DNA of 64,000 nucleotides from Nematostella vectensis (GCF_932526225.1 NC_064047.1:10219494-10283493), one strand, 5' to 3'; numbered from the stretch's first letter, positions 37,501-48,711 are shown. Notes: a model not told the origin generated them from the sequence alone. A program made the numbers and translations.

Positions 37501-40500
37501 CCATGTACAGAAATATGTTCCCACGGGAAAAGCGGCGAGAACATCATTCGAAGACCGCTACGATGCGTGAGGTCAAAGGTCATCGCATCGGCCGCAAGGT
37601 GACGATATAGATTGATGTGAGACGACAAGCGTTATGCTATTTGACGACGTGACAACAAGAGCGACAATGAGTGGTTGGATTGCGTGACAAGAACGTCCAG
37701 ACCGGAAAAGTTCTTAAGGAATTATTATTCGTAAGAATTAAGGGAATAGAAAAGTTTCACTGATGTCTGTATTGATGGCCTTTCAGGCGCGTTCACAGGG
37801 GGGTTGCGCTTGAGCCAGGGTGCGGGCACACCCCCTCCCCCCTTGGCGCCCTAAAAGTGGGGCATTTCTTAAAAAGGAATCTTCAAATACTAGGGCTTTC
37901 TTAAGATACCAATCACTGCACCCCCCCCCCCCCCCCCCAGCCAATCCTGGGTATACGCCTGCCTTTTGTGTTGCTGTAAAATTTATCCAAATTCTTCTGA
38001 CAAAGCAAAAAAATGACAAGTTTTCCCAAAGTAAGGTCTGGTTAACTTCGGCAAGCTTGCATTTTTGCATAGAGGTTCCTTGTGTTATGTAAACCAACAT
38101 ATCAAAAAGTGTTTTTTTCTAATGGATTCATCTTCGAGATATGAGGCTTGAAGTGCAATTTTCAAATGTTCAAAGTATGAATTCTCCTCGTTTTTAGGGA
38201 GAAGTCGGGCTCTGATCAGAAATTTAGCCAACTTAGCTCGCTCATATCTAAATTTGATATCTCCCAAATTTCTTTAAAATTTGGAATTAAGCTTTTGGTC
38301 AGAGAAACTCCATGTATGAAAATTTCTTGCCATTTTTTTGCTCTGTCAATTATTCTGCGTTTAGAACCATAATGGGACCCTTGTTAACTTCCAGCCGTAG
38401 AACTGCTATTTGTCAATCGACATTTGCACTGACAAAGAGGTGTATATGGCCATGTGGCTTGCTTGATAATTTTTTCTCTGGAATGTTTCTGTGTCTTACA
38501 GCCAAAGAATGATTGTTCGTGTATTTTTCTAAAGATCTTATCTTGCTCGAAATTCTTATATCCTAGTATTGTCTTTCTCTGTACTGAACAAAACACGACT
38601 TTCACGTCAGGTAAATCTGCGTTACACATTCCATAAATATATATTTAACGAGACTTTAAAATCCCCTGAACGACCTAATCAATCCAGCTTTAATCGGAAA
38701 GGAAAACATATTTAAGGGGAAATGGCCGTTTAAATGCTTGTTACAGTTGCCAGCTGCACTACGTCAATAAGGCGGAACAAACACGTGGTTCACAAGTGTT
38801 AAATCACGTGTTACGCACGTGTTTAATCGCTTAGCGCGCTTTGCCGTCCATGTGTATAATACTATGGGCTTGCGGAACAAACAGATGATAAAGCAATGGA
38901 ACGCCCTCGTAGATTTACCATATTCTTAATATATCTCGCGAGTAAAATTTGTCCATTCCTGTAATCTACATCGAAAACTTATTGGCTCGTCGCGAGACTC
39001 GGGAGTGACTCGGTACTATTTATCGGCGCTGACTCGGTACTATTTATCGGTCCTGACTCGGTACTATTCATCGGTCCTGACTCGGTACTATTTATCGGTC
39101 CTGACTCGGTACTATTTATCGGTCCTAACTCGGTACTATTCATCGGTCCTGACTCGGTACTATTCATCGGTCCTGACTCGGTACTATTTATCGGTACTGA
39201 CTCGGTACTATTTATCGGTCCTGACTCGGTGCTATTCGGATGCGACCCGATACGCATTCAGGAGTGACCCTAATCTGTGTCACTCGATCTTCGGATGGTT
39301 GGATGGATCATCCATAAACTTTTTGTGGTCTTTCTGTACTTTCGCAACACAGCAATCCTTGGATTATCTATTAACTTCCGGTGTGAAAATTCCCGATAAA
39401 AGTTTAGTAGTAGTATGAAAGGGTTTCTGTTATCGACCTGTGACCGATGTCCTCAAATCAGAAAAGTCTTCCATGTGGGTTGAGCGTGCGCATGCGTATT
39501 TCATTTGTTACTGACAATTTTCTACGGTTCAACCCTAGTCAAGTTGTTAGTTTGCCAAAAAAAGTAAAATGCTAGCAGAGATTTTCATTCTCATATCAAA
39601 CATATTCCCCACGGATAGTGTCCTTCGTATGCATTGCCTTATATGGGCATTGATGCCCATATTTAAAAGAGCTAAAGTTTACCCGCTTTCTGATCTCCAT
39701 AAAACATGGTGAAAAATGCTGATTCCTTTCAATTTGAGACTCGAGGCAAAAATGTGTCAAAAAAACTTTATCGCTTGGTCAAATCTTTATCACACAAGTC
39801 TTGAAAAGCCCTTAGACCCAGGCCTCCAAGAGATTGGCCGAGCGAGATTTAAGGTCACCCAAATATTGATATGTTTTGTTGTAGCACTTGACTTACTTAC
39901 CGATGAGAAAAGTGCAAGACCACTTGAGAGCACATGCACGTCTTCTGACCCATTTACTAAAAACATGGACAAAAATATGTCAGAATATTTAATTAGCAAA
40001 TACTGGGAGCTTATTCATGCAAGGGCGGATCTAGCTTTTCGCTAAACGGGGGGGGGGGGGGGGGGTTGGCTCAGTGACAAAGGGGGAGGGGTTAATTTTT
40101 TGTTACATTTGGCTTTCTGGCAGCCCTAAGTGGGGGGGGGGGGGGGGTAAACCCCCTAAACCCTACCCCTAGATCGCTACTGTCATGTTCTTCTATCTAT
40201 CTATCTATCTGTTCTTTTTTATGTCAAAGTTTAATCAAGACAAATAAATGCGAAAACTTTCGCGCGCAATATCTACGCGCTATCACCTTCTCCCGTCCCA
40301 TGCATTGGCAAAAAAAAAAAAAAAAAGAAAAAAAGGTGAGTGTATTTCTGGACTTCCAGACCCAGGAATTGAGGCATTTTTATGTCCTGTTGTTCGTCAA
40401 GAATATCAATACCGTGAATGATTTAATAAACGGCCGGGGCGTCTTTAAATTTGGATGGTCCGAGGGGGGGGGGGGGGGGGGGGGTTCAATAGATAGGAGG

Positions 40501-43500
40501 CGTTCATTTGAGAGGGGCGTTCTTTACAAACTATAACAATACAGCAAACCCAAGTGCAGTGGGGTTCTTATCTCCGCCGTCAGGATCATGTTTATTCATA
40601 GCCTGAGTGGCAACGGTTTCTTGACATTGAGCGTCACCCAGTAGATAGAAGCCAAGGCGATTGAATTTGATTTACCGGTATTCCTATTCCGTTCCGTTCC
40701 GTAAGGGGGGGGGGGAGGGGGGTTAAATAGAGGGGAGCGTTTATTAGTTTATTTGAGAGGGACGTTCAATACAAACATGTTAGCTTAGGGGGGGGGGGGC
40801 GTTCATTAAATAGGAGGCGTTCTTTAGATAGGGGCCGTTTATTAGATCATATACGGTAATACTTCTTCCGCCGAATTTATGTTTCTACGAGACCACGTTT
40901 TTCTACCGACCGTGTTTGAGGACACACGAGAAAGCAGAGAAGGTTCCATTTGATCAGCACAGAAAATATGCAGCAGGAGCCACCACCCCATCATACCATG
41001 CGCGCTTGGCATATCCCAGTTCTTATCTCGATGATAGCAAAACTGACACGTGCAAACGATACCGGAAATGAAATTAGGACCAAAACGAGACTAATTAAAG
41101 AATGTTTAATTAAACGACAATCGCTAATTTAAACGTTCTTGCAAATATCAGACCAGATTAGAATTGTTAACTGCGTGGAGTATATGTATCCACAATAATT
41201 TTCATCGAGAAGTGTTGTTTTTTTCTGATTGGGCAGTATACGGTAATTATGGCCCGCTAATTAACCAACGAGAGTGCGCGTAGCACCGAACTTTATAATA
41301 AATGGGAGTACCCTATATTCTAAACTATAAATACCTTTTCTTATTTGTATTAGAAAGCTAAAACTAGCAGCTTTTACTACACCTTTAATATCTTGACCCC
41401 GGTCAAAGCTCCTGAGATTATTTCAGTCAAATGACTTCCTCTTTCCTCAAAATTAAGCCCAACGTACAAATGATTTATTCTTGTCAAAATTCGATCGATT
41501 GAGTCATCGTCAAATTGACGCCATTTGCATAGACAGTAGTGCGATAAGACAGAGGGGTCAAAAGATGTAAGCAGTGAATGCAAATTGCGAGAGTAATTCA
41601 GAGTAATTGCTTCTTAAATGAGACTGTTCGAGGCACTCGAGAGGACTTTACTGACAAATATATACTTGTGCTAATGTGCACGTACTGAATTTGGCTTTAC
41701 CAAAGACCTAGCCTGCTCGCATGCGCTTACTCTCTGGCGCTCTATTCTGAATTGGAAATTAGCACTGCGTCGGTCAAATTAGAGTAACCTAGGTACGAGA
41801 TGATCACTCCCAATTTCCCCAGAGTTTTCTCTTGCCTGTTTTCTAAAGAAACACAAACCAACGCCTAGGATACAGGACAGAAAAATCCTTTCAGTGTCAC
41901 CCCGAACCCCGAACAAATTCTTGTATCGTTAAGATTACCCCAAGGGTGCTGTGCCATGCTTCATTTTGATTGGCTGAGCTGTTGGTAAAGCTGTATGTTG
42001 TGTCGTGATTGGCTGAGCTGTTAGTTAGACGGTATGTTGTGTCGTGATTGGCTGAGCTGTTGGTTCAGCTGTATGTTGGGTCGTGATTGGCTGAGCTAAT
42101 AATTAGGGTGGATGCTGGGTCGTGATTGGCTGAGCTGTTAGTAAGGCTGTTTGCTGGGTCGTGATTGGCTGAGCTGTTAGTTAGGCTGTATATTCTGGGT
42201 CGTGATTGGCTGAGCTGTTAGTTAGGCTGTATGTTGGGTCGTGATTGGCTGAGCTGTTAGTTAGTCTGTTTGCTGGGACGTGATTGGCTGAGCTGTTAGT
42301 AAAGCTGTATTCTGGGTCGTGATTGGCTGAGCTGTTAGTGAGGCTGTATGTTGGGTCGTGATTGGCTGAGCTGTTAGACTGTTTGCTGGGACGTGATTGG
42401 CTGAGCTGTTAGTAAAGCTGTATTCTTGGTCGTGATTGGCTGAGCTGTTAGTTAGGCTGTTTGCTGTGTCCTGAATGAAATTGCAGGGAGGTGACCATAT
42501 GATGAAAACAAGAAATTAGAAAATAAATTTTTCTTGTTATTTTCCCTACTCTACTGGGGTTGGTTTCAAGCCGTTGTCTGTATGCGCCCGCGATCTTAAA
42601 ACTGACCCTCTTACCCTTATCCTACTTGACGACTTTACTCTGAAAGATATCTCCTTCGCGCGTTGCGTGACAAGTAGCATAGTGCGTGAATTGGCATGTT
42701 TTTGCATGACGCTAATATCTCTAAAGTATGTATATGCAGACTGTGTTAAAGCCACATTGTCACCAGTTTACTTCTGGAGGTCCGACGGAAACCTCAACCG
42801 TTAAAAGACAAAAGGATCTATTAGAATCCGAGATATTTAACAGGCCATCCGCTCTAAATTATCGATCACATCCTCAAAGAAACGTTCGATAGACACACAG
42901 CTTTCAATATTTTGGAATATTTTTCGCGTTTTCCGTTGAAAATCATCGGAGATTGTTACGTAATCGACCGGAAGTAAACTGGTGACAATGCGGCTTTAAC
43001 ATTGTAAGTAAAAACTTGTAGCGCAACTGTCGTGACGAACGGCCTGGTGTTCGTGTGACAAGCGGCCTGAATTTGCGTGACAAGGAAAAGACCATGTTAC
43101 CATTTCTGTTACTGAATTGTTACCATTTTTCCTTCTTTCCGTCTTTTACCGTTACGCTATGAACACTAAAAACATTATGAAACCCGTCACACCGCGGAAC
43201 TCGTAAAACTGTTCTCATTAACAGTGGTATTTTATAAATTTACAAATATGGTATTTTTTCGTAAGGTTCTCGAAATCCTGAAAGCTTTACAAGATGTTCC
43301 GATACTCGGATTTTGCTGTACAATTTTATCATATTCGTTTCTCTATTATATCTAGGGTACGATAATTATAGGTGAAAGATTCTATCTTCTTGGTTCGAAA
43401 TGGCAAACTTAGTTTGGAATGATCCCTGCCTTGTTTTTGTTACTATCTATTTTTTTTAAAGCGGCTCCCGAAAATTTATCAAAACCAAATGTCTATCCTT

Positions 43501-44066
43501 GATGGACATATTTAATTTGTTTTCATACACTCAACAGATTTGCCAGTCGGCGTTAAACGGCCTTAAGCCCGAGGAAATAAAATCACGAAATTCCCACGCC
43601 TCGGCTTCGGCTCCGCGCACAATGTAGGTCTACTGCACATGTGTCTCCATGGCAACCTGATAGAGGTGATTCATTAGGGATGACCCGACCCGCATTTGAT
43701 GTCTGACGGGTCGGTAAGGAAATTAAAATATATATATTGCGCAAGGCTAAAAAAAAAAAAAAAAAAAAAAAAAATCAAAAAATGAATTTTATAAAAAAAA
43801 AAAACCACACACACACAGCGACACTCCATAGAAAAAATTACAGCAAAAAACAACTTACTAAATAGGATAAAAATCTGTCCTCTCCCATCAGTTATCAGCG
43901 ATGTAGCAGGCCTCTACATATTTGGGGGGGGGGGGGGGCACAAGACAAAAATATTTTAAGAAAATATTATGGGATATTTTGAGAAAATATTATGGGCACA
44001 GCTAGGCCCTTACTGGTCATTGCTTGATATATTTCAAGGGTACAAAACGGATCTGTTCCGCAGCCC

Positions 44067-44101
<35 letters not shown>

Positions 44102-47100
44102 GCTGGGAAGATGTCAGACCCCTCGGTTGCTGGGAAAAAATCGTCCAAAAGGTTATACGGCAATTATCCATGTTCTCCTAAAATGCCTGGCCACTGCTGG
44201 CTGGGAATACAAATTCCTGACCAACGCTGAATTGTGCATGCTGAAAAGAATGGTCCCTTCTGGGAAAAAGGAACAGATAATTTTTTTCCCAGCAACTTTT
44301 AAAATGGATGTTTTCGGCATCAGAACATATTCAAACTACGATAAAAATTCCATTTTAACGTGTTTCGGGGAGCGGGCCCGTTGCATGCCCTTGATATCAA
44401 TGGGTAAGGGGGGGGGGGGGGTAGGGTTTCTTGCCCCTACGGCCCTAAATATAAAATATTGTCCTATGAAAATATTCAAAATATAGAAAGATATATTATC
44501 TATTGTTCCCAAGATTCACGATTCTGTTTGAATATAAGGTTAATGAAACAAAAAAATATATATCAAAGAAACCAAAAGAAAACGCTAGGGAAAACAGCAA
44601 TAAAGAAATGAGTGAAGAGAAGGACAAAAGAAAGAAAAATAATTGGCCAGTGGTTGATAGAAAAAAAGGGAAACGAAAAAAAAAGAAATTAAAAAATAGG
44701 AAACTCTGTGATGTACATGAAAAGCCAAGAATGAAGGTCTCTTTGGACGACCCAAGAAACGTCTGCTGAACTGGACAAATAATTGAGACAAGTTTTCACG
44801 TCAAATTTTCCGGTTTAAGTTCACAGCCGATTTCTCGGCCCAACGCACATGTGACCATCCCACCAGGCGGCATTTCTAATGAGAAATAAAACGTTCCTTT
44901 CTCTACTGCAGGCCTTGTCGGCACGCGCCAAACCACAGGAAAACACGTACACCCCATAGGATGCCAATATACAGAGCAACCCGCAGCACGAAATAAATAG
45001 CTTGTGAATCTGACTGGAAGAAGTAAGGGTTACAATTGAATAGCCCAGCTTCGAGACGCGCGCCAGTGCTGACGACACAAAAGCGATAGGTCGAGGCACT
45101 CTCTAAATCTAACACCTTCGCTGTAATTTTAGAAGAGAGCCACGACTTAATGTTTGACGCAGTTTGGAGCGTGTATCGAACCTAGGTTACACTCTTTCAA
45201 TTTTTTTTTATAAGAACCTTTTTTATAAGAATGTCCCATGCTAAAAACATGCCGAGGCTCAGATAGCAGAAAGAAGTTTCTTTTTAGTCCTGATGCGTTC
45301 TAAAATGCAGAATCAAATTGTGATCATAGTAACAACCTTTTTATTGCAATTGATCATTAGTGCAATTCTCTTCCTAATATTGGGCATTATATTCTTATAT
45401 ACACTAATATTTAAGAACATCGTTAAGAACATATTCAGCCTTAAAATGTCGCAAAGATAAGAACGGCCTAGCCTCAACTGAAAATTAGACGCTCTTATAA
45501 AAAACAGTTTATTCAACCGTCAACTCTTATTAGGAACCCTTCGTGAGAGACTTACAAACGGGCACAATTTTTCATTCCTTTTTGACTCGTGCTCTAGCTT
45601 ATTTTGCAGTTGTGGACATTCTAACAATTCCACTTGATACCTTTTAAAATTCCAGATTTTACTTAACTCATTCACTCTCCTCACTAGTTAGCACACTTCA
45701 CTACTGGAAATCCTCTCGAAGGACACCCGGTTTTAAAGATGGCAGTTTCGAAAGCTTCAAAAGAAGGAAACCTCCATACATGAAAATTCTTGATAAATAT
45801 AAAAATTCTTGATTATTTATAAATAACGCCAGTCGTTTTTTTTTAACACGGCCAAATCACGTGCATTTAGAAGTATGAATAAAGAACAATACAAGCGACC
45901 TTTCACGGTTGCCTAAAGTTTTAAATAAATCGTTTTATCTCAGTCAAGATCTTTACAACTCGTTTTATGAGGTGTGAGAACACTTTATCTTTACAAGCCA
46001 ACAAATTGCCCACGAAGATCGTTCGTCAACACACTTTAGTGGAGCATGGGAAACTAGTACGAGCCTGGCTCGCGTTGTATAAGGTCAGCCTGATCTGTTA
46101 CTGAAGATAACCGGCCTCGGAAACAGAGATAAACTTTGCAACACATCGGGGCTTATCCCTCAACGCTCTACCTAAAGGGCTCTCCGTTTAGTAGTTTGAA
46201 ATCGTTTGAGGCACAAGATGTGCAGCCTTAGAACGGCGTCAGCGCTCTTGTTACGCCATAGTGTAAGCATTAATTACGTAGATCGTTTAAGGGTTGGTAT
46301 ATGATCAGAAAATATCTTCCATATACTTAATTATTCAATTTTTTGTTATAGTTTTGGCAACAATAGGCATAAGTTCATCTTTATTCTTATATAACTACAT
46401 AAAGCAAAGACTAAAAGTAACTACTGTTGCCAATAGAACGGTTTTTGGTTTATGGAGTTTACACGAAAACTTAGTGGGTTGAACGTTTGTTGGAATAAGC
46501 CATTATAATGCCATTATAATTCCAAAAAAAAATATTTTCTACTGGTCTACAATCTGGAGCTTAAAGTCTACCAGAAACTTAGGCATAACACCTAATTTTT
46601 CAAATCCAAAAGGAGGAAATATTTGAACGACTTAGGGCTCAAGTTTATCCCCAAATCCGGAAACTAGCTTCTCAAGCTAAAAATCTGCCGAACCATTTGT
46701 GTGAATCGTTAGTGAGTTTGTGTGGTCTTCTAAGCTGTTTCACAACAAAAAGCCCCGTAGGATTAGACATGACACGGAGAAGAAGCCAAAACTCTTGAAT
46801 CCGAAATAACGAGGATAGTGATTGGTTGTGTTGATGAATGCACGAGGATTAAACGAATTGATGAAGATAAAATACACGCGTTAAAAGACAATCGCCACTG
46901 ATGTGTTTCGTAGTGTGGGAAAACCGGTGCGAGCCGATGAAGAGTTTGTCCTTCACTCACGGAAACAAATTAACGTCGTTTTTACTGCGTTCGTTTTACC
47001 TCTCAAATGCAAGAATAGGATAAGAAACAAAATACTAGAATTGCGGATAAATGATCGTTTTCGTTAGAAGTAGAATAGTACTTATTCTTAAACGACAATC

Positions 47101-48711
47101 TAAATTTCTCGTTTGACAAGCAATGACTCTTTATATATGGTCAAGCTGTTCGGAGATGTAAAAAAGTGCTTTTGTTTTGCTGTTTAAGATAAAATCTCGA
47201 TGATTGCGCGAAATAAATACTTATAGAATACTCAGATTCGATATCGTATTTTGAATCAGTTAAAAGTAATTATCATTTAAACTTGAAAAAATGATGGTGA
47301 ATAGCATAGAGAGCAAATCATGGGAAATCTACTACCATTTGCTTCAAGTCAAAGTGCTTCAAAACAAAAAAATGTATCAAAAATCAAGGCAAGAATGCCA
47401 TAAAGATAAAACAAAGAAAAGAAGAGGCTTAATGATTTTGTTAAGTGAATTATCTCTCTACATAATCGCATTTCGAATCAGATAAAAATCATTATCATTA
47501 TAATGTCCAGAAAGAAGTTCTGATGTTGTAATTCTGTTGCTTTTAAGTGCCTCTCTCTGATATTCAACCCTAAACTTCCTCTTATACTAATCTGTTTTAT
47601 TAAAATATTTATCTATTTGTAATGCTAATCGATATTGAAATCCTCTCTTAGTGCGAAACACCCAGAAACATGTTTTGATAACTCACATGGTTTCCTAAAG
47701 AACACGGATTCTCCGATTCAAGTTCTCAAAACGGATTTACGTTGTAACCTATACGGACAATCATAACAAATTTGGCTCCCACGACAGTTAAATTGCAGTG
47801 GAGTCTGGGGCAGTTTTAAGTAGGTCGCTCATTTGTCGGTTGACTTATCTAAACATCTATACTCTGGGAAAAACTAATAAACAAAGTTGCTCGACCCTAG
47901 CGAGGCTATCTTTAAGCACTTTATTTAATTACAAGCCTTAGTTAACTGTAAGTTTCTATACTTTTAAGATTAAACATGTGGAGGATTTTGAAGGTGATAT
48001 CATTCATTCCAAGCATAGCGATTTATTCGATCCCAACTAGACATAGCTATGTACAACAACGTCATGTTATAAATAGTACAAGGATAATAAATGGTGCTCG
48101 TTCTAGAAATGTCATAGTTGGAATGTCACTTTTCAGACTGAAGTCTTTGCTGTTAGCAACTTAAGTAAATAAATAAACGTTATGAGAGGTCCTTAATTGG
48201 CCTCCACAACACAGTGGCTGGATATACAAATACAGACAAAACATTACCTGATAGAGGTCAGAAAACAGAATCGAATCTTCGTCCCATGTGATACGAATTT
48301 CGCAAATGATTACATGACGGATTTATACTTATTCTCGGACTACTGGTCTATACTCACCATTTATTGCTCGGCAGGGCCCAGGGGAATGTCCCAATACTTC
48401 CTTAAAGTATCCAAACCCTATCCTATAAAGAAAGTAAACATAAGTGGAGTGTTTAACTTAGATTGTCTTGTAAATAATAAGACTCTCGCGTGATCTTGAT
48501 TCTCAACATGTAAACTATAATCAGTGGTATCAAAAGCGCAATAGCTGAATAGACTTTGAAGTTTGCGTTGATAAGGTAGTCTAGCGTGTATTGTTGTGTT
48601 GTTGTTGCGCCCTGCATGTGACACTTACAGCGAGTTGAAGACGTACGCTGCAACAGTAGAGGCGAAGAAAAACAAAGCAAAGTCGGATGCCCTTGAATGG
48701 TTTAGAAGCAT
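31587..48711 (-). CDS. PON: Paraoxonase/arylesterase, seven exons
   Basis: Exons in transcript order are 48711-48629, 48422-48358, 39956-39901, 35253-34929, 34028-33839, 33107-33026 and 31904-31587. All have GT/AG borders and matching phases, giving 372 residues (human PON1 has 355). An N-terminal hydrophobic anchor (DFALFFFASTVAAYVFNSL) is retained, as in PON1. The six-bladed-propeller landmarks are present: GSED (E54, D55), DFNPHGIS (H117), VINH (H137), SPNDIQAV (N171, D172), TNDHYF, PNGVAL (N231) and HADNINL (D276, N277). These equal the PON1 catalytic His dyad and the residues binding the two calcium ions. Cys45 and Cys367 fit the structural disulfide. PON1's free Cys284 is replaced by Gly (WIGGVPKG). 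Likely a calcium-dependent lactonase on the secretory or outer membrane face. The exons are small and the introns hold many repeats. Confidence 0.92.
31977..32855. repeat. 31/35-bp GC-rich minisatellite in the last paraoxonase intron
   Basis: Unit GGCGTGCGCAGGGCGATGC followed by AAAGGGTGCACA (31 bp), interspersed with a 35-bp form containing GTGTACATACG, about 28 copies. It opens long frames on both strands (words AGRCKGCTGVRRAMQ on +, LCIALRTPVHPLHRP on -) that are artefacts. It lies wholly within intron 6, starting about 70 bases from the acceptor of the last exon. The GC-rich array contrasts with AT-rich surroundings. Confidence 0.93.
33150..33375 (+). repeat. Dispersed repeat, forward copy (paraoxonase intron 5)
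   Basis: About 225 bases with words GACCAAAAGCTTAATTCC, AGCCCGACTTCTCCCTAAAA and AAGCCTCATATCTGGAAG. It is about 90% identical to the reverse complement of 38108-38330. No TIRs were seen. Confidence 0.75.
33664..33792. mobile_element. Small TIR element with poly-C start
   Basis: Starts TACCCCCC with a C20-class run and CCATGGAGGG, and ends CCCTCCATGGGGGGTA. The termini are inverted copies bounded by TA. Non-coding, in intron 5 of the paraoxonase gene. Confidence 0.5.
34509..34794. mobile_element. MITE with TAACCCAAGCACTCGG ends (paraoxonase intron 4)
   Basis: Perfect inverted termini of at least 19 bases, AACCCAAGCACTCGGTTTG and its complement ending at 34793. They are followed inward by further matching words (TAGTGATGAAAAAATT / AATTTTTTCATCACTA). 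Bounded by TA on both sides, compatible with a Tc1/mariner-type target. An internal 114-codon frame is non-informative. Confidence 0.8.
35262..36075. repeat. TCA/ATC-rich microsatellite with higher-order repeats
   Basis: An imperfect trinucleotide array. A block GTCGTCATAATGATTTTCAT with ACCGCAATGAAAATCACC recurs at about 35412, 35598, 35775 and 35917. It begins only about 10 bases upstream (transcript sense) of the acceptor of the fourth paraoxonase exon, so it may lie close to the branch-point region. Confidence 0.85.
36094..36198. mobile_element. Short TIR element, ACAGGTAGCCCA ends
   Basis: About 105 bases with inverted termini CCACAGGTAGCCCAGGCTC and GAGCTTGGGCTACCTGTG. Its right end resembles that of the 34509-34794 element (GCTTGGGTTACCTGTG), so the two may be related. 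Paraoxonase intron 3. Confidence 0.7.
36500..36840. repeat. Purine-rich (G/A) minisatellite
   Basis: Irregular repeats of GCGGGAGAAAACATGGGGGA-like words with a 25-28 base period, almost pure purine on the + strand. Frames through it are proline/phenylalanine-rich on the minus strand and glycine/lysine-rich on plus; both are artefacts. Confidence 0.8.
36848..37162. mobile_element. CAGGCCCGTACCC TIR element, copy 1
   Basis: The left end CAGGCCCGTACCCCGGGGG and the right end CCTGGGTACGGGCCTG are inverted. The element is flanked on both sides by TACCG, a clean 5-bp target duplication. The interior has G- and C-homopolymers and GACAATAAACGTCCCGT. A second copy is at 52823-53202. 5-bp duplications with CAGG termini suggest a hAT-related family (inference). 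Confidence 0.85.
37794..37961. mobile_element. CAGGCG...CGCCTG TIR element
   Basis: Begins CAGGCGCGTTCACAGGGG and ends CCTGGGTATACGCCTG, flanked by CCTTT on both sides (5-bp target duplication). It contains a C19-class homopolymer. Non-autonomous; in paraoxonase intron 3. Confidence 0.75.
38108..38330 (-). repeat. Dispersed repeat, reverse copy (paraoxonase intron 3)
   Basis: Reverse-complement partner of 33150-33375, about 90% identical over roughly 200 bases. Together they form widely spaced inverted repeats around two paraoxonase exons. Confidence 0.75.
38994..39236. repeat. 24-bp minisatellite, 10 copies
   Basis: Unit GTCCTGACTCGGTACTATTTATCG (24 bp, described as GTCCTGACTCGG plus TACTATTTATCG), with TTTATCG or TTCATCG variants. 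Because 24 is divisible by three, both strands stay open (YYLSVLTR or INSTESGP words). Paraoxonase intron 3. Confidence 0.93.
40020..40182. mobile_element. GGGCGGATCTAG TIR element with poly-G
   Basis: The left end CAAGGGCGGATCTAG and the right end CTAGATCGCTACTG are imperfect inverted termini, flanked on both sides by TCATG (5 bp). It contains two G-runs of about 17 and 15. A lone matching end, CTAGATCCGCCCCTG, occurs at 59551-59565 in the four-TM gene. Confidence 0.7.
40440..40870. repeat. G-rich degenerate repeats with GGCGTTC words
   Basis: Repeated words GGAGGCGTTCATT, GGGGCGTTCTTTA and GGGGCCGTTTATTAG, plus three G-runs of 9-20, look like two decayed copies of one element separated by about 200 bases. 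Ends are not clear. It is possibly the complement of the GCGCTTATT family at 55795-56030. Confidence 0.45.
41966..42472. repeat. 39-bp minisatellite carrying ATTGG, 13 copies
   Basis: Unit TGATTGGCTGAGCTGTTAGT then TAGGCTGTATGTTGGGTCG (39 bp). The first 16 bases (CGTGATTGGCTGAGCT) are almost invariant while the rest drifts. Each copy contains ATTGG, an inverted CCAAT box, in the context favoured by NF-Y. It lies in paraoxonase intron 2. Confidence 0.9.
42746..42999. mobile_element. MITE with TTAA ends, copy 2
   Basis: TTAAAGCCACATTGTCACC to GGTGACAATGCGGCTTTAA. Same family as 8589-8798, with a CCGGAAGTAAACTGGTG terminal word shared between copies. Paraoxonase intron 2. Confidence 0.88.
43750..43775. 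repeat. Poly-A tract
   Basis: About 24 consecutive A, followed after a short gap by another A10-class run and (CA)n. It could be the tail of a retroelement, but no body was recognised upstream. Confidence 0.5.
43897..44110. mobile_element. Decayed TIR element, TGTAGCAGG family, copy 2, with poly-T
   Basis: CAGCGATGTAGCAGGCCTC, a G16 run, GGCACAAGAC, AAAATATTATGGGCACAG and CTAGGCCCTTACTGGTCATT follow the same order as 30837-30985 and 58773-58924. An internal GGGCACAG segment is duplicated. It runs into a T30-class tract at 44069-44098. Confidence 0.5.
44903..45181 (-). pseudogene. Orphan exon-like frame with C-terminal membrane segment
   Basis: A 92-codon frame opens right after a CCTAG acceptor-like site at 45182 and ends with TAG at 44903. 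The product looks protein-like: RYTLQTASNIKSWLSS, VLDLESASTYRFCVVSTG, NCNPYFFQ, then a hydrophobic span YFVLRVALYIGILWGVRVFL before WFGACRQGLQ. It could be the last exon of a nested membrane-protein gene, or a remnant. It lies on the same strand inside paraoxonase intron 2, and no other exon was found. Family not recognised. Confidence 0.3.

Noticed and set aside
39716-40045. 109-codon plus-strand ORF
   Set aside because: It overlaps paraoxonase exon 3 in antisense, then runs into a TIR element; no family resemblance.
44503-44769. 88-codon lysine-rich ORF
   Set aside because: Composition simply reflects an A-rich tract; no start context or homology recognised.
48197-48493. 98-codon plus-strand ORF
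   Set aside because: Antisense shadow of paraoxonase exon 2 (48358-48422), which has correct splice sites and homology.
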